Below, in pieces: positions 56,043-64,000 of a stretch of 64,000 nt of DNA. Location: the NCBI RefSeq assembly GCF_042646125.1, contig NZ_JBHRSW010000014.1, positions 294,429 through 358,428 of the forward strand. Reading direction: 5' to 3'. The translations under genes and the position numbers were made by a program. The stretch's first letter is position 1. The number at the start of each line of letters is the position of its first letter. This DNA comes from Glaciecola flavus. Its GTDB lineage: Bacteria; Pseudomonadota; Gammaproteobacteria; Enterobacterales; Alteromonadaceae. The notes under the pieces are model-generated. The model worked only from the letters and a program-made list of their open reading frames with translations, made no database searches and had not been told where the DNA came from.

Positions 56043-58673
56043 ATGAAAAAACGCACGTTAAACAAGGTTGTTGTAGCATTACTAGCCAGTTACTCACTCG
56101 TGGGAATAGCTCCAGTAAATGCGCAAGAGGAAGAAGCTGCACCGGATGCTGAAAGCTTTGAAAAAATCGCCGTTGTCGGTGCTAGAGGGGCGCCAAGATC
56201 GGTGAGCAACTCACCAGTTCCAATTGATGTACTAAGCGTTGAAGATATTGAAGGCGTCGCATTCTCCGACCTCAATGACGTGTTAAGAACACTCGTTCCT
56301 TCATACGACCTGTCTCGCCAACCAATCTCCGACGGTGCAACTTTTATTCGTCCTGCTACACTTAGGGGCATGCCAACGGATAAAACATTAGTTTTGGTTA
56401 ACGGTAAACGACGCCACCGTTCTGCTCTAGTTCAGATAGGCGGTTCGGGTACACAAGGGCCCGATTTAGCGACCATCCCTTCTGCTGCGTTAGGCTCAGT
56501 TGAAGTACTCCGTGACGGTGCGGCCGCACAATATGGATCTGACGCCATTGCTGGGGTAATCAACTTCCAACTTAAAGAAAATTCTGAAGGTGGTACCTTT
56601 AGCGCTGAATATGGTCAGTACTTTGAAGGCGATGGCGACTCTATCACCATTGGTGCAAACAAAGGTTTGGCATTGGGTCAAGACGGCTTTTTGAGTGTAT
56701 CGCTAGAGTACAATGACACGGAAGCGACAAGTCGTGGTGAGCAATATTGTGAACCTTGGTTCTGTGTTGATCCAAACCACCCACGTTTTGACCCCGATGC
56801 TAGTTATGCCGAACTGGTAACACCTGAGTTTATTGCCGCAGCACAAGAAATGGGGCGTCGCGTTCACGGTGCTGATGTTGTGCAGCCTTGGGGACAACCC
56901 AATGCTGAAGCATTTCGCATGTTTGTCAACGCTGGATACGAAATTTCAGACTCCATGTCGTGGTATGCATTTACCAACTATACCAGCAGTGAAGGTGACG
57001 GTTCGTTTTTCTACAGGTTCCCTTTTAACAGTGTACTCCAAGATATCCGCTTAGAAGACGGCAGTATTTGGAATCCATTGCAAATCTATCCAGGTGGTTT
57101 TACCCCTCGTTTTACCGGTGAGATCGAAGATTACTCTTTCTCCACTGGTGTTAAAGGCATGACCGCTGGCGAACTAAGTTACGATTTAAACGCCCGCTAC
57201 GGCTATAACGAAATTGCTTATACCCTAGAAAATACGATTAACCCTTCGCTTGGTGATGCTTCAGGCACAGAGTTTCACCCCGGTACTCTGTCTAATGAAG
57301 AGTTACAGATCCAAGCGGATTTTTTATATGACCTCAATGACTATACCCTTGCATTCGGTCTAAGTTATTTGGACGAAACTTATGATATCGCTGAAGGAGA
57401 GCTAGAGTCATATATTGATGGCCCCTATGCTAAAGCGGATCCTTGGAACTTTTGTACCGATGTTGACAACATTGCTGATTCAACTCCCACAACAGCTGGC
57501 ATGGCAGCAATTGCAAATGGCTCGACATTGAATTGTGCGGATGACAATGACGCCGTTTATACTGTAGTAGCGGTTGGTTCAAATGGTTTCCCAGGTTATT
57601 CACCTGAGTTCTCAGAGAGTTACACGCGCGATTCATACGCCGCCTATGTTGACATCAGTGGCGATATTACTGACGAACTATTTATGCAAGCGGCTATCCG
57701 TTTTGAAGACTACTCTGACTTTGGCTCTGAGGTGGTATACAAGGTGGCAGGCTTCTATCAAGCAACAGAAGACACAGGCATTAGGGCTTCAGTCGGTACA
57801 GGTTTTAGAGCGCCTACACCTGGTCAACAAGGTACAACCAATGTTTCTACACGTTTACCCAATGGTACTCCAGTAGCAGTTGGCTTGTTCCCTGCCAGCA
57901 GTGACGTCGCACAAGCTCTAGGTGCAAGTCCGCTTGACCCTGAGACTTCTACCAACTTTACTTTTGGTATCACAAGCGCATTAGGCGATGTAAACATAAC
58001 TTTAGACTACTATCTCATTTACTTAGAAGATAGAGTCAATGCTGTGTCAACACTTGATGTGTCTACTGACCCCACTCAAGGAGCAGCGTTCGATAACTTC
58101 CTTGCACTGCAATCAGCAGGCGTAGTCGGTGCAGAATCAATTGGTGGTGTAAATTACTTCCAAAATGCATTTGATACTAAAACCTCTGGTATTGACTTAA
58201 TCGTCACATATAGCATGGAAAGTGACTTAGGTGACACTATGTTTACCGGATCGTTAAACTACAACAAGACAGAGTTTGATTCTGATCCTAGCGAGTTTTT
58301 AAATGCCGAAAATCAGTTTGATTTTGAGAACGGCACACCTACCTTACGCGGTGTATTCTCGGCTAAACACACCTATGGTGACTTCCAAGGCTTGGTTCGT
58401 GTCAGTTATTACGGCGACTATGAAAACGTAGAAAGCAGTGCCGCTGATAGCGCCATTCAAGAATTCGACCCAGAGTTCTTTGTTGACTTAGAAGGCACGT
58501 ATTTCTTTACTGACACGCTATCACTGGCGTTCGGCGTAAGAAACGTATTTGATAACTATCCAGATCCATCTGAAATACGTGGCGACTCTTGCTGTGGCCG
58601 GATATATCGCTCTGATTCCGTGGTCGATTGGCAAGGTGGATATTACTACACTAAATTAGTCGCGAAGTTTTAA
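56043..58673 (+). CDS. TonB-dependent outer-membrane receptor
   Basis: 876 residues from ATG 56043. Signal peptide ends VNAQ; a plug domain follows with IAVVGARGAPRSVSNSPVP (TonB-box-like ahead of it) and LRGMPTDKTLVLVNGKRRHRS, RDGAAAQYGSDAIAGVINF. The barrel ends in LVAKF with terminal Phe. Of the group often annotated for carbohydrates, nucleosides or metal-free ligands; ligand not inferable. First gene of the TSUP/aminotransferase operon. Confidence 0.93.
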   Translation: MKKRTLNKVVVALLASYSLVGIAPVNAQEEEAAPDAESFEKIAVVGARGAPRSVSNSPVPIDVLSVEDIEGVAFSDLNDVLRTLVPSYDLSRQPISDGATFIRPATLRGMPTDKTLVLVNGKRRHRSALVQIGGSGTQGPDLATIPSAALGSVEVLRDGAAAQYGSDAIAGVINFQLKENSEGGTFSAEYGQYFEGDGDSITIGANKGLALGQDGFLSVSLEYNDTEATSRGEQYCEPWFCVDPNHPRFDPDASYAELVTPEFIAAAQEMGRRVHGADVVQPWGQPNAEAFRMFVNAGYEISDSMSWYAFTNYTSSEGDGSFFYRFPFNSVLQDIRLEDGSIWNPLQIYPGGFTPRFTGEIEDYSFSTGVKGMTAGELSYDLNARYGYNEIAYTLENTINPSLGDASGTEFHPGTLSNEELQIQADFLYDLNDYTLAFGLSYLDETYDIAEGELESYIDGPYAKADPWNFCTDVDNIADSTPTTAGMAAIANGSTLNCADDNDAVYTVVAVGSNGFPGYSPEFSESYTRDSYAAYVDISGDITDELFMQAAIRFEDYSDFGSEVVYKVAGFYQATEDTGIRASVGTGFRAPTPGQQGTTNVSTRLPNGTPVAVGLFPASSDVAQALGASPLDPETSTNFTFGITSALGDVNITLDYYLIYLEDRVNAVSTLDVSTDPTQGAAFDNFLALQSAGVVGAESIGGVNYFQNAFDTKTSGIDLIVTYSMESDLGDTMFTGSLNYNKTEFDSDPSEFLNAENQFDFENGTPTLRGVFSAKHTYGDFQGLVRVSYYGDYENVESSAADSAIQEFDPEFFVDLEGTYFFTDTLSLAFGVRNVFDNYPDPSEIRGDSCCGRIYRSDSVVDWQGGYYYTKLVAKF

Positions 58674-58685
58674 CGGCTAACAAAA

Positions 58686-59513
58686 ATGGATGTAAATTTA
58701 CTTTGGTTTGTTATCGCCCTGTGTGTTGCTGGTGCAGCCGCAGGGATCACTTCAGGCTTATTTGGGAACGGCGGCGGTTTTGTCGTCGTTCCTGCATTAA
58801 CTGCAGTCTTCCCTTTATTTGTCGTAGAGTCGGGTGAGTTGGTGAAAGTCGCCATTGGTACCTCACTCGCTTCTATTGTCATCTCGAGCCTTCGTTCAGT
58901 TTTAGCGCACAAAAAGAGAGGGGCTGTAGATTTTGCTGTTTTAAAGTCCTGGTCAGCGTGGATTATTCTTGGTGTACTCGGCGGTATTGTGTTAGCAAAT
59001 CACAGTGACAGTTCTTTGCTAATGGCGATATTTGCGGGTGGTGTGCTTTTGTATTCCGTTTACTTTTTGTTCCCGACTCTGATAGTGAGAGAGGGGGTGA
59101 GCATGTCAATGCCAACCGGCGCAACAAAAGCCTCTTTTGCCTTCATATTGGGTGGCTTTTCAGCCTTGCTAGGGATTGGTGGCGGCACACCTATGGTGAT
59201 CACTATGGTTATGTGCAAGCGCACAATACAACAAGCCGTGGCGACCGCTGCAGGTGTAGGCTTTTTGATAGGGCTCCCAGGCGCAATTGGTTTTTTACTC
59301 ATGGAGCAAACGCCTCATGCGCAATTACCCGTTGGCACGGTTGGCTATATAAATCTGCCTGCCTTATTGTTTATTAGTATCGGTTCGATTTTAACCGCGC
59401 CTATTGGATGTAAATTAGCACACCACTTTGACGAGAAAACCCTCAAACGATTATTTGGTGTGTACCTTGTGGTGGTATCTATCGCCATGTTTTATAAGTA
59501 TTTCAACGGCTAA
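58686..59513 (+). CDS. TSUP family permease (TauE/SafE)
   Basis: 275 residues with about eight membrane helices in two homologous halves. GITSGLFGNGGGFVVVPAL (about 19-37) and GFSALLGIGGGTPMVITMV are the twin GxGGG signatures. TauE/SafE members export sulfite or sulfoacetate, or move other anions. Starts 12 bases after the receptor stop. In this operon it may export or import the aminotransferase product; direction unknown. Confidence 0.92.
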   Translation: MDVNLLWFVIALCVAGAAAGITSGLFGNGGGFVVVPALTAVFPLFVVESGELVKVAIGTSLASIVISSLRSVLAHKKRGAVDFAVLKSWSAWIILGVLGGIVLANHSDSSLLMAIFAGGVLLYSVYFLFPTLIVREGVSMSMPTGATKASFAFILGGFSALLGIGGGTPMVITMVMCKRTIQQAVATAAGVGFLIGLPGAIGFLLMEQTPHAQLPVGTVGYINLPALLFISIGSILTAPIGCKLAHHFDEKTLKRLFGVYLVVVSIAMFYKYFNG

Positions 59514-59544
59514 AAGCCATTAAAGAATAAAAAAGGAAATAACT

Positions 59545-60714
59545 ATGACCTACAATCGATCTAGAAGATTATTTTTGGGCCGCACCTTGGCTGCCTCAGC
59601 CGTAGGTGCAACAGGTATTTTAACTAGCTCGGGATTGGCCATGGCCAATCAGGCAGCCGTTGAAAAGTTGTACTACGGACCTAAACCGGGTATTGCTAAG
59701 CTCAACGCCAATGAAAACCCTTTTGGGCCTAGCCCAGACGCCATAAAAGCCATGGCAGAAGCGGTGTCTTCTGGCGGAGCCTACTATGCCTACCCTGCGG
59801 CAGTAAAGTTGCTCGATATGTTGGGCGAGTATTATGGCCTAGAAAGAGAGAACATAGCCTTAAGTGCCGGTTCAAGCCCAATCTTGTCGTTTGCCGCCAT
59901 GGCAGCAACGACAAAAGGCACGATCCTTGGCCCTGATTTGTTTTGGGATACAACCTCAAAATTGCCGATAAAGTCGGGCGGACCAGAGATAAAACGCGTT
60001 CCCAATACCGCAGATTTGGGCATCGATTTGGATGCACTATACGATGCCATTGACGACAAAGTCGGGATGGTACAAATCTGTAACCCCAACAACCCAACTG
60101 GACGCATTGTTGATCCTGTTAAACTCAAAGAGTTTTGTATCAAAGCTTCAAAGAAAACCCTAGTACTGGTTGATGAAGCATACAATGAACTCGTTGACGA
60201 CCCAGTGAAAAACTCTATGGTGCCCTTAATCAAAGAAGGACATAATGTCATTGTCGCTCGCACTTTCTCTAAGATATACGGTCTAGCTGGCTTGCGTGTT
60301 GGCTATATGCTCGGTTCTGCTGAAAATATTGAGTGGATAAACCGTTACGGCTTGGGCGGATACACCATCAATCAGGCTGGCTTAGCTGCCGCAATTGCAA
60401 GCTTTAATGACAAAGCCTTTATGAATTTCTCTAGAGACAAAATTGCAGAAGCAAAAGGAATCATTTATGACGCAGTAAAAGCAAACGGCTTAACAGCACT
60501 GCCGTCGAGTACAAATTTCGTGTTTGTGAACTTAGGAAAAACCGGCGACGCCAATGCCTTCCGCAAAGCCATGGAAAAAGAAAACATTTTAATTCGTGGT
60601 CAATATCGCACATACAAACCTTGGTCTCGCGTCAGTGCCGGCAAAATAGAAGATGTGAAACGTTACGCTGCTGCCATGCCAAAAGCCTTAGAAGCCATGG
60701 AAAAAATGGCGTAG
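59545..60714 (+). CDS. Tat-exported HisC-like PLP aminotransferase
   Basis: 389 residues. Tat signal RSRRLFLGRTLAASAVGATG (about 4-23), mature protein from about 35. Class I/II aminotransferase with the HisC pattern: KLNANENPFGPSPDAI, CNPNNPTGRIVDP, VDEAYNEL and the PLP lysine Lys243 in ARTFSKIYGLAGLRVGY. Cytoplasmic HisC lacks such a leader, so this copy acts in the periplasm after folding with PLP. AAAAGGAAATAACT precedes the ATG. Followed by a strong terminator. Confidence 0.9.
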   Translation: MTYNRSRRLFLGRTLAASAVGATGILTSSGLAMANQAAVEKLYYGPKPGIAKLNANENPFGPSPDAIKAMAEAVSSGGAYYAYPAAVKLLDMLGEYYGLERENIALSAGSSPILSFAAMAATTKGTILGPDLFWDTTSKLPIKSGGPEIKRVPNTADLGIDLDALYDAIDDKVGMVQICNPNNPTGRIVDPVKLKEFCIKASKKTLVLVDEAYNELVDDPVKNSMVPLIKEGHNVIVARTFSKIYGLAGLRVGYMLGSAENIEWINRYGLGGYTINQAGLAAAIASFNDKAFMNFSRDKIAEAKGIIYDAVKANGLTALPSSTNFVFVNLGKTGDANAFRKAMEKENILIRGQYRTYKPWSRVSAGKIEDVKRYAAAMPKALEAMEKMA

Positions 60715-60743
60715 TTACTTTCCCCATCTATTAAAAAATATAC

Positions 60744-60775
60744 ATACCCTGCACAGTTTTGCAGGGTATTTTTTT
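60744..60775 (+). terminator. Intrinsic terminator of the receptor-aminotransferase operon
   Basis: Stem ATACCCTGC / GCAGGGTAT with an 8-base loop followed by six T. The best Rho-independent terminator in the window. Confidence 0.92.
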
Positions 60776-60870
60776 ATGAAAAGTCAAAAACACGTCACTT
60801 TGCTTGTATTCTAAACAACAAACTTTTACTATATTTTTCATTAACTTACTTATTAAACCAAGTATACTAC

Positions 60871-60899
60871 ACAAACTTATCCACAGTTTTCGTGGATAA
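60871..60899. repeat. DnaA-box inverted repeat, copy 2
   Basis: ACAAACTTATCCACAG shared with 54631, containing TTATCCACA at 60877-60885, then TTATCCACG on the minus strand at 60891-60899. The two arms form a stem ACTTATCCAC/GTGGATAAGT with a 7-base loop. Ends 21 bases before the ACT-protein ATG, so it could act as an operator or leader hairpin. Confidence 0.65.
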
Positions 60900-60920
60900 G
60901 TTGACGTTTTAGGTGAACAA

Positions 60921-61307
60921 ATGAAAAAACAAACACTTTTGGTACTGGACGATACCTACTCCATTCATCGTTTGCCGGCTAATGCGCCAATACCCGAAAC
61001 GGTGTTAAGTGCAGAAATATTTTTTATCGGTAAAACCAAGAGCGAACTATCTATAGTTTGTCTCCAATCTATCGCTGTCAAGGCACAAGAGTCTGATAAA
61101 GATTGGCGTATATTAGAAGTTTTAGGTCCATTAAATCTTTCAATGTTGGGTATAATGGCCGGTATAAGTGAAGTATTAGCCAATGCTGAAATTAGTATTT
61201 TTGTTGAAAGCACCTTTGAAACAGACTACATACTAGTAAAAGAGAAAAACTTGGATAAAGCTATTCAAGCCCTCTCCGATAATGGCTACACCCTTCAACG
61301 AAAATGA
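60921..61307 (+). CDS. CASTOR-type ACT-domain protein
   Basis: 128 residues, two ACT-like halves. WRILEVLGPLNLSMLGIMAG and ISIFVESTFETDYILVKEKN are the conserved segment of the CASTOR/ACT_7 family, small amino-acid-binding proteins of unclear role in bacteria. Preceded by the DnaA-box inverted repeat; followed after 50 bases by the yffB-like gene. Confidence 0.8.
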   Translation: MKKQTLLVLDDTYSIHRLPANAPIPETVLSAEIFFIGKTKSELSIVCLQSIAVKAQESDKDWRILEVLGPLNLSMLGIMAGISEVLANAEISIFVESTFETDYILVKEKNLDKAIQALSDNGYTLQRK

Positions 61308-61357
61308 ACAATGCGTCGTTTTAGATGCATAGCAATGATACACATAGAGGATAGAAA

Positions 61358-61708
61358 ATGGCGGTTGTTTACGGCATTCCGAATTGCGATACGATTAAAA
61401 AAGCTAGACGCTGGTTAGCGGATAACGAAGTAGACTATGAATTCCATGACTATAAAAAACAAGGTGTTAGTGAAGATATCATTAAACGTGCTATAGACAC
61501 ATTTGGCGTCGATGTTGTAATAAACAAACGCGGGACGACATATCGCCAATTGCCACAAGAAACAAAAGAGAATCTAAATGCAGATAATGCACTTGCTTTA
61601 GTCATAGAAAATGCATCGATGATTAAACGCCCTATTCTAGACACAGGGAACGAACTATTTATTGGCTTCACTGCAGACAAATACGCAGAGGTATTTAAAC
61701 GTGCGTGA
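61358..61708 (+). CDS. yffB: ArsC-family reductase, YffB/Spx-like
   Basis: 116 residues. YGIPNCDTIKKARRWL (single Cys in NCDT) and the C-terminal IKRPILDTGNELFIGF are YffB marks; the protein resembles glutathione-dependent thiol reductases and Spx, and no arsenate function is expected. AGAGGATAG precedes the ATG. As in E. coli it is directly upstream of dapE, whose GTG lies inside its 3' end. Confidence 0.9.
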   Translation: MAVVYGIPNCDTIKKARRWLADNEVDYEFHDYKKQGVSEDIIKRAIDTFGVDVVINKRGTTYRQLPQETKENLNADNALALVIENASMIKRPILDTGNELFIGFTADKYAEVFKRA

Positions 61709-62828
61709 TGTAATAGAACTAACAAAAGATCTCATTAGCAAAGCATCGGTGACGCCTGAAGATGCTGGTTGTCAGCTACTCATGCAGGACATATTAGCGC
61801 CATTAGGGTTCAACAATGAAACCATGGTGTTTGAAGACACAACGAATTTATGGGCGCGTAAGGGAGATACAAAGCCTGTTTTCTGTTTTGCTGGGCATAC
61901 CGATGTCGTGCCCACAGGCCCCGTTGAGAAGTGGCAGTTTGACCCATTCATTCCAACTGAAAAAGATGGTTTTCTATTTGGCCGCGGCACTGCAGACATG
62001 AAATCGTCCCTCGCGGCGATGTTGTGTGCCACCGAGCGTTTTGTTAAGGACTACCCTGATCACAAAGGGTCTATTGCCTTCCTCGTCACCAGTGACGAAG
62101 AGGGGCCATTTATCAATGGTACGACACGCGTAATCGATACCTTAGAAGCACGAAATGAAAAAATTGATTACTGCATTGTTGGTGAACCCTCAAGTACAAA
62201 AACCACAGGCGATATAATAAAAAATGGCCGCAGAGGCTCAATTACAGGGGAGCTAACCGTCAAGGGTGTACAAGGACATGTCGCCTACCCTCACCTCGTT
62301 AAGAATCCAATCCATCTTTTTGCACCTGCACTAGCCGAATTATCGGGTACAGTTTGGGATGAGGGCAATGCGTTTTTTCCGCCAACCAGTTTTCAGGTCT
62401 CCAACATTAATGCAGGAACTGGTGCAACCAACGTGGTCCCGGGTGAAATTCACGTAAACTTTAATTTTCGTTTTTCCACCGAATTAACCGCAGAAGAGAT
62501 AAAATCACGTGTGACCGCTATTTTGGACAAGCACGGCCTCGATTATTCGATCAATTGGATCTTGAGTGGGAACCCGTTTATTACCGAAGCGGGCAGTCTA
62601 GTCGACGCATGCAAAGCCAGTATTAGTCAAATCATGGGATTCGAAACCGAGTTGTCTACTGCAGGTGGCACCTCTGACGGGCGCTTTATCGCTCCTACTG
62701 GCGCACAAGTAATTGAGCTAGGCCCCGAAAATGGCACTATCCACAAAGTGGATGAATGCGTCAATATTGCTAACGTCAAAGCACTTGAAAAAATATATTA
62801 TCAAGTGCTCGTAAATTTATTGGCTTAG
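61701..62828 (+). CDS. dapE: Succinyl-diaminopimelate desuccinylase
   Basis: Zinc M20 peptidase-fold enzyme of the lysine/meso-DAP pathway. From the GTG at 61701 (AGAGG nine bases upstream) it has 375 residues, the same as E. coli DapE. Zinc ligands and catalytic residues in FAGHTDVVPTGP, GRGTADMKSS and TSDEEGPFINGT, and GPENGTIHKVDE near the end. The longer frame to 61662 overlaps yffB and was rejected. Confidence 0.96.
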   Translation: MRDVIELTKDLISKASVTPEDAGCQLLMQDILAPLGFNNETMVFEDTTNLWARKGDTKPVFCFAGHTDVVPTGPVEKWQFDPFIPTEKDGFLFGRGTADMKSSLAAMLCATERFVKDYPDHKGSIAFLVTSDEEGPFINGTTRVIDTLEARNEKIDYCIVGEPSSTKTTGDIIKNGRRGSITGELTVKGVQGHVAYPHLVKNPIHLFAPALAELSGTVWDEGNAFFPPTSFQVSNINAGTGATNVVPGEIHVNFNFRFSTELTAEEIKSRVTAILDKHGLDYSINWILSGNPFITEAGSLVDACKASISQIMGFETELSTAGGTSDGRFIAPTGAQVIELGPENGTIHKVDECVNIANVKALEKIYYQVLVNLLA

Positions 62829-62844
62829 TTAGCCGTGTAAGCAC

Positions 62845-63540
62845 ATGATTATCTTACAAGAGCAATGCTTTGGTTTAAACGACGATCACTTAGTTAATGT
62901 CAACGACAGCCATCAATTGATGGCTGAAGTCGCAGATCAATATAAGCGAATGCAAGACGCCGCTGCCAATGAGGGGCACGATTTACAAATCTGCTCCAGC
63001 TATAGAAGTTTTGATAAGCAATTGTCGATATGGAATCGCAAATGGGAGGGCATGTTACCCCTCAACACGCTAGATGGAAACCAGCTCGAAGCAAGCAAAT
63101 TATCCAGTGAAGAAAAAATACATGCAATCATGCTATGGTCAGCCTTACCAGGCGCATCTCGTCACCATTGGGGGACAGACTTTGACGTATATGACAAGTC
63201 CAAGGTCGCCAGATATACACAAGATGGAAATCGTCGATTTGAGCTAATACCTGAAGAGTATGAAGGCCAAGGCCCCTGCGCCGCACTCGCTAGTTGGTTG
63301 TGCGACAATGCTCCCAAATACAACTTTAGTTTTCCTTACGCAACATACACTGGTGGAGTAGCCAAAGAGCCTTGGCACCTATCTTATAGCCCTATCGCGA
63401 ACAAAATCATTGATATGCTCAAGCTTGAATCCCTTGCAGCGTTACTGCAAGGTGCGGAAATCAACGGAAAAAGCACTATCCTTCCTCGCCTACCTACGCT
63501 TTTTAAACGCTATACATTAAACGAAGGCACAAATAAATGA
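62845..63540 (+). CDS. M15 family D,D-/L,D-carboxypeptidase
   Basis: 231 residues without an evident signal peptide. VanY/LdcB-like metallopeptidase: SSYRSFDKQLSIWNRKW, zinc ligands His and Asp in SRHHWGTDFDVYD, and His in EPWHLSY. Would trim cell-wall peptides. Sixteen bases after dapE, and coupled by ATGA to the DUF2897 gene, a common order in Alteromonadales. Confidence 0.9.
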   Translation: MIILQEQCFGLNDDHLVNVNDSHQLMAEVADQYKRMQDAAANEGHDLQICSSYRSFDKQLSIWNRKWEGMLPLNTLDGNQLEASKLSSEEKIHAIMLWSALPGASRHHWGTDFDVYDKSKVARYTQDGNRRFELIPEEYEGQGPCAALASWLCDNAPKYNFSFPYATYTGGVAKEPWHLSYSPIANKIIDMLKLESLAALLQGAEINGKSTILPRLPTLFKRYTLNEGTNK

Positions 63541-63692
63541 CGATAAGCGGAATAATAATTGTAATTGTATTAGCACTTGGGATTATTGTTGGAAATATTC
63601 TACTTTTACGTGATAGCAAGGGCTTTCCTGTGCCCAAAGGCTTTAAAAAGCGACCCGACTCAGAATATGACAAAGATGATGATAAAGATTGA
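63537..63692 (+). CDS. DUF2897 single-pass membrane protein
   Basis: 51-residue protein starting at ATG 63537, inside the stop of the M15 gene (ATGA). One N-terminal helix (GIIIVIVLALGIIVGNILLL), then a short basic and acidic tail (GFKKRPDSEYDKDDDKD). Matches DUF2897 in size and layout; function unknown. Confidence 0.75.
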   Translation: MTISGIIIVIVLALGIIVGNILLLRDSKGFPVPKGFKKRPDSEYDKDDDKD

Positions 63693-64000
63693 CGTCTGAG
63701 ATTAGAATTCGACGGGATTGGACGTTGTACCTATTTTATGCTCAATAATCATCAGGTGTTTGATGAAGACCGATTTCTAAAAAGGTAAGTCGCGCACTGG
63801 CATGAGCTGAGCGTCTAACTTAAATAAGCGTCGAGCACCACCTTATCGCACAACCCTCTGCGACCAGCAGCATCGATATGTATGCCATATGACCATAGCC
63901 ACTTGCGTTTGATTAGACATGCCACTGTCGCTGACATCCCGCACCCATTTTAAGAATAAATTTGTTGATAGTGGTAGCCCAAGCAGTTGACGATAGTATG
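63693..64000. other. Terminal intergenic region, no supported gene
   Basis: 308 bases to the window edge. A start-less minus-strand frame is open from the edge to a stop at 63843 (includes PLSTNLFLKWVRDVSD) and could be the 3' end of a gene beyond the window or a relic. No terminator with a T-run was seen after the DUF2897 gene. Confidence 0.4.

Noticed and set aside
63843..63999. Start-less minus-strand frame at the window edge
   Set aside because: Only about 52 codons visible, no motif recognised, and the flanking frame also has stops. Could be a gene end or a relic, so it is only noted in the intergenic entry.

Overview
The window is chromosomal DNA of a marine gammaproteobacterium, most likely an Alteromonadaceae relative (Glaciecola/Paraglaciecola/Alteromonas type). 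The case rests on a moderate-to-low GC feel, on gene order (perM, bepA, arsC-like, wrbA, DUF2069, hda, DUF2066, purM, purN; cmoA-cmoB; alaA-yfbR-dGTPase; msrP-msrQ; dapE-M15 peptidase-DUF2897), and on families such as DUF3392, DUF2897 and DUF2189. No rRNA, CRISPR array or intact insertion sequence was seen. One tRNA gene, Val(GAC), lies at 53.3 kb.

Layout. 0-12 kb is a conserved housekeeping stretch: envelope proteostasis (bepA), redox proteins, the replication-initiation regulator hda, and purM-purN. An accessory lipoprotein with an HELAH motif (5.06-6.98 kb) sits inside it. 12-18.2 kb carries fadE with a possible FadR-like operator in its leader, adenosine deaminase, an orphan LuxR-type response regulator and the tRNA wobble-modification pair cmoA-cmoB. 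18.3-23.1 kb is a four-gene operon that fits glucosylglycerate turnover: glycerate kinase, phosphatase, glucosyl-3-phosphoglycerate synthase and a GH13_18 phosphorylase. 23-31 kb is looser: fabA, an AraC regulator, two small membrane proteins followed by a decayed methyltransferase gene with two in-frame amber codons, a TerB-like protein, a YceI-cytochrome b561-YceI operon, then a scar with a transposase remnant and a truncated ParD antitoxin beside an LRAT-like protein. 31-37.8 kb returns to conserved genes.

37.9-53.3 kb is accessory. It holds two overlapping sulfatases, a four-gene cyclic-di-GMP module (outer-membrane barrel, small periplasmic binding protein, diguanylate cyclase, phosphodiesterase), a PhoD phosphatase, and an operon of a DUF1592-type c-heme protein, a Tat-exported DUF1552 protein and an ankyrin lipoprotein. 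54.7-60.7 kb is a LysR regulator divergent from a TonB-dependent receptor, a TSUP permease and an unusual Tat-exported HisC-like aminotransferase. This looks like one regulated uptake and processing locus and is the best candidate here for an undescribed system. 60.9-63.7 kb is again conserved (ACT protein, yffB-like, dapE, M15 peptidase, DUF2897).

Two copies of a 16-base sequence containing a perfect DnaA box, each followed by inverted DnaA-box-like 9-mers, lie 6.2 kb apart (54.63 and 60.87 kb), flanking the LysR/TonB receptor locus. All functional calls come from reading the sequence and recalling families. No database search was possible.
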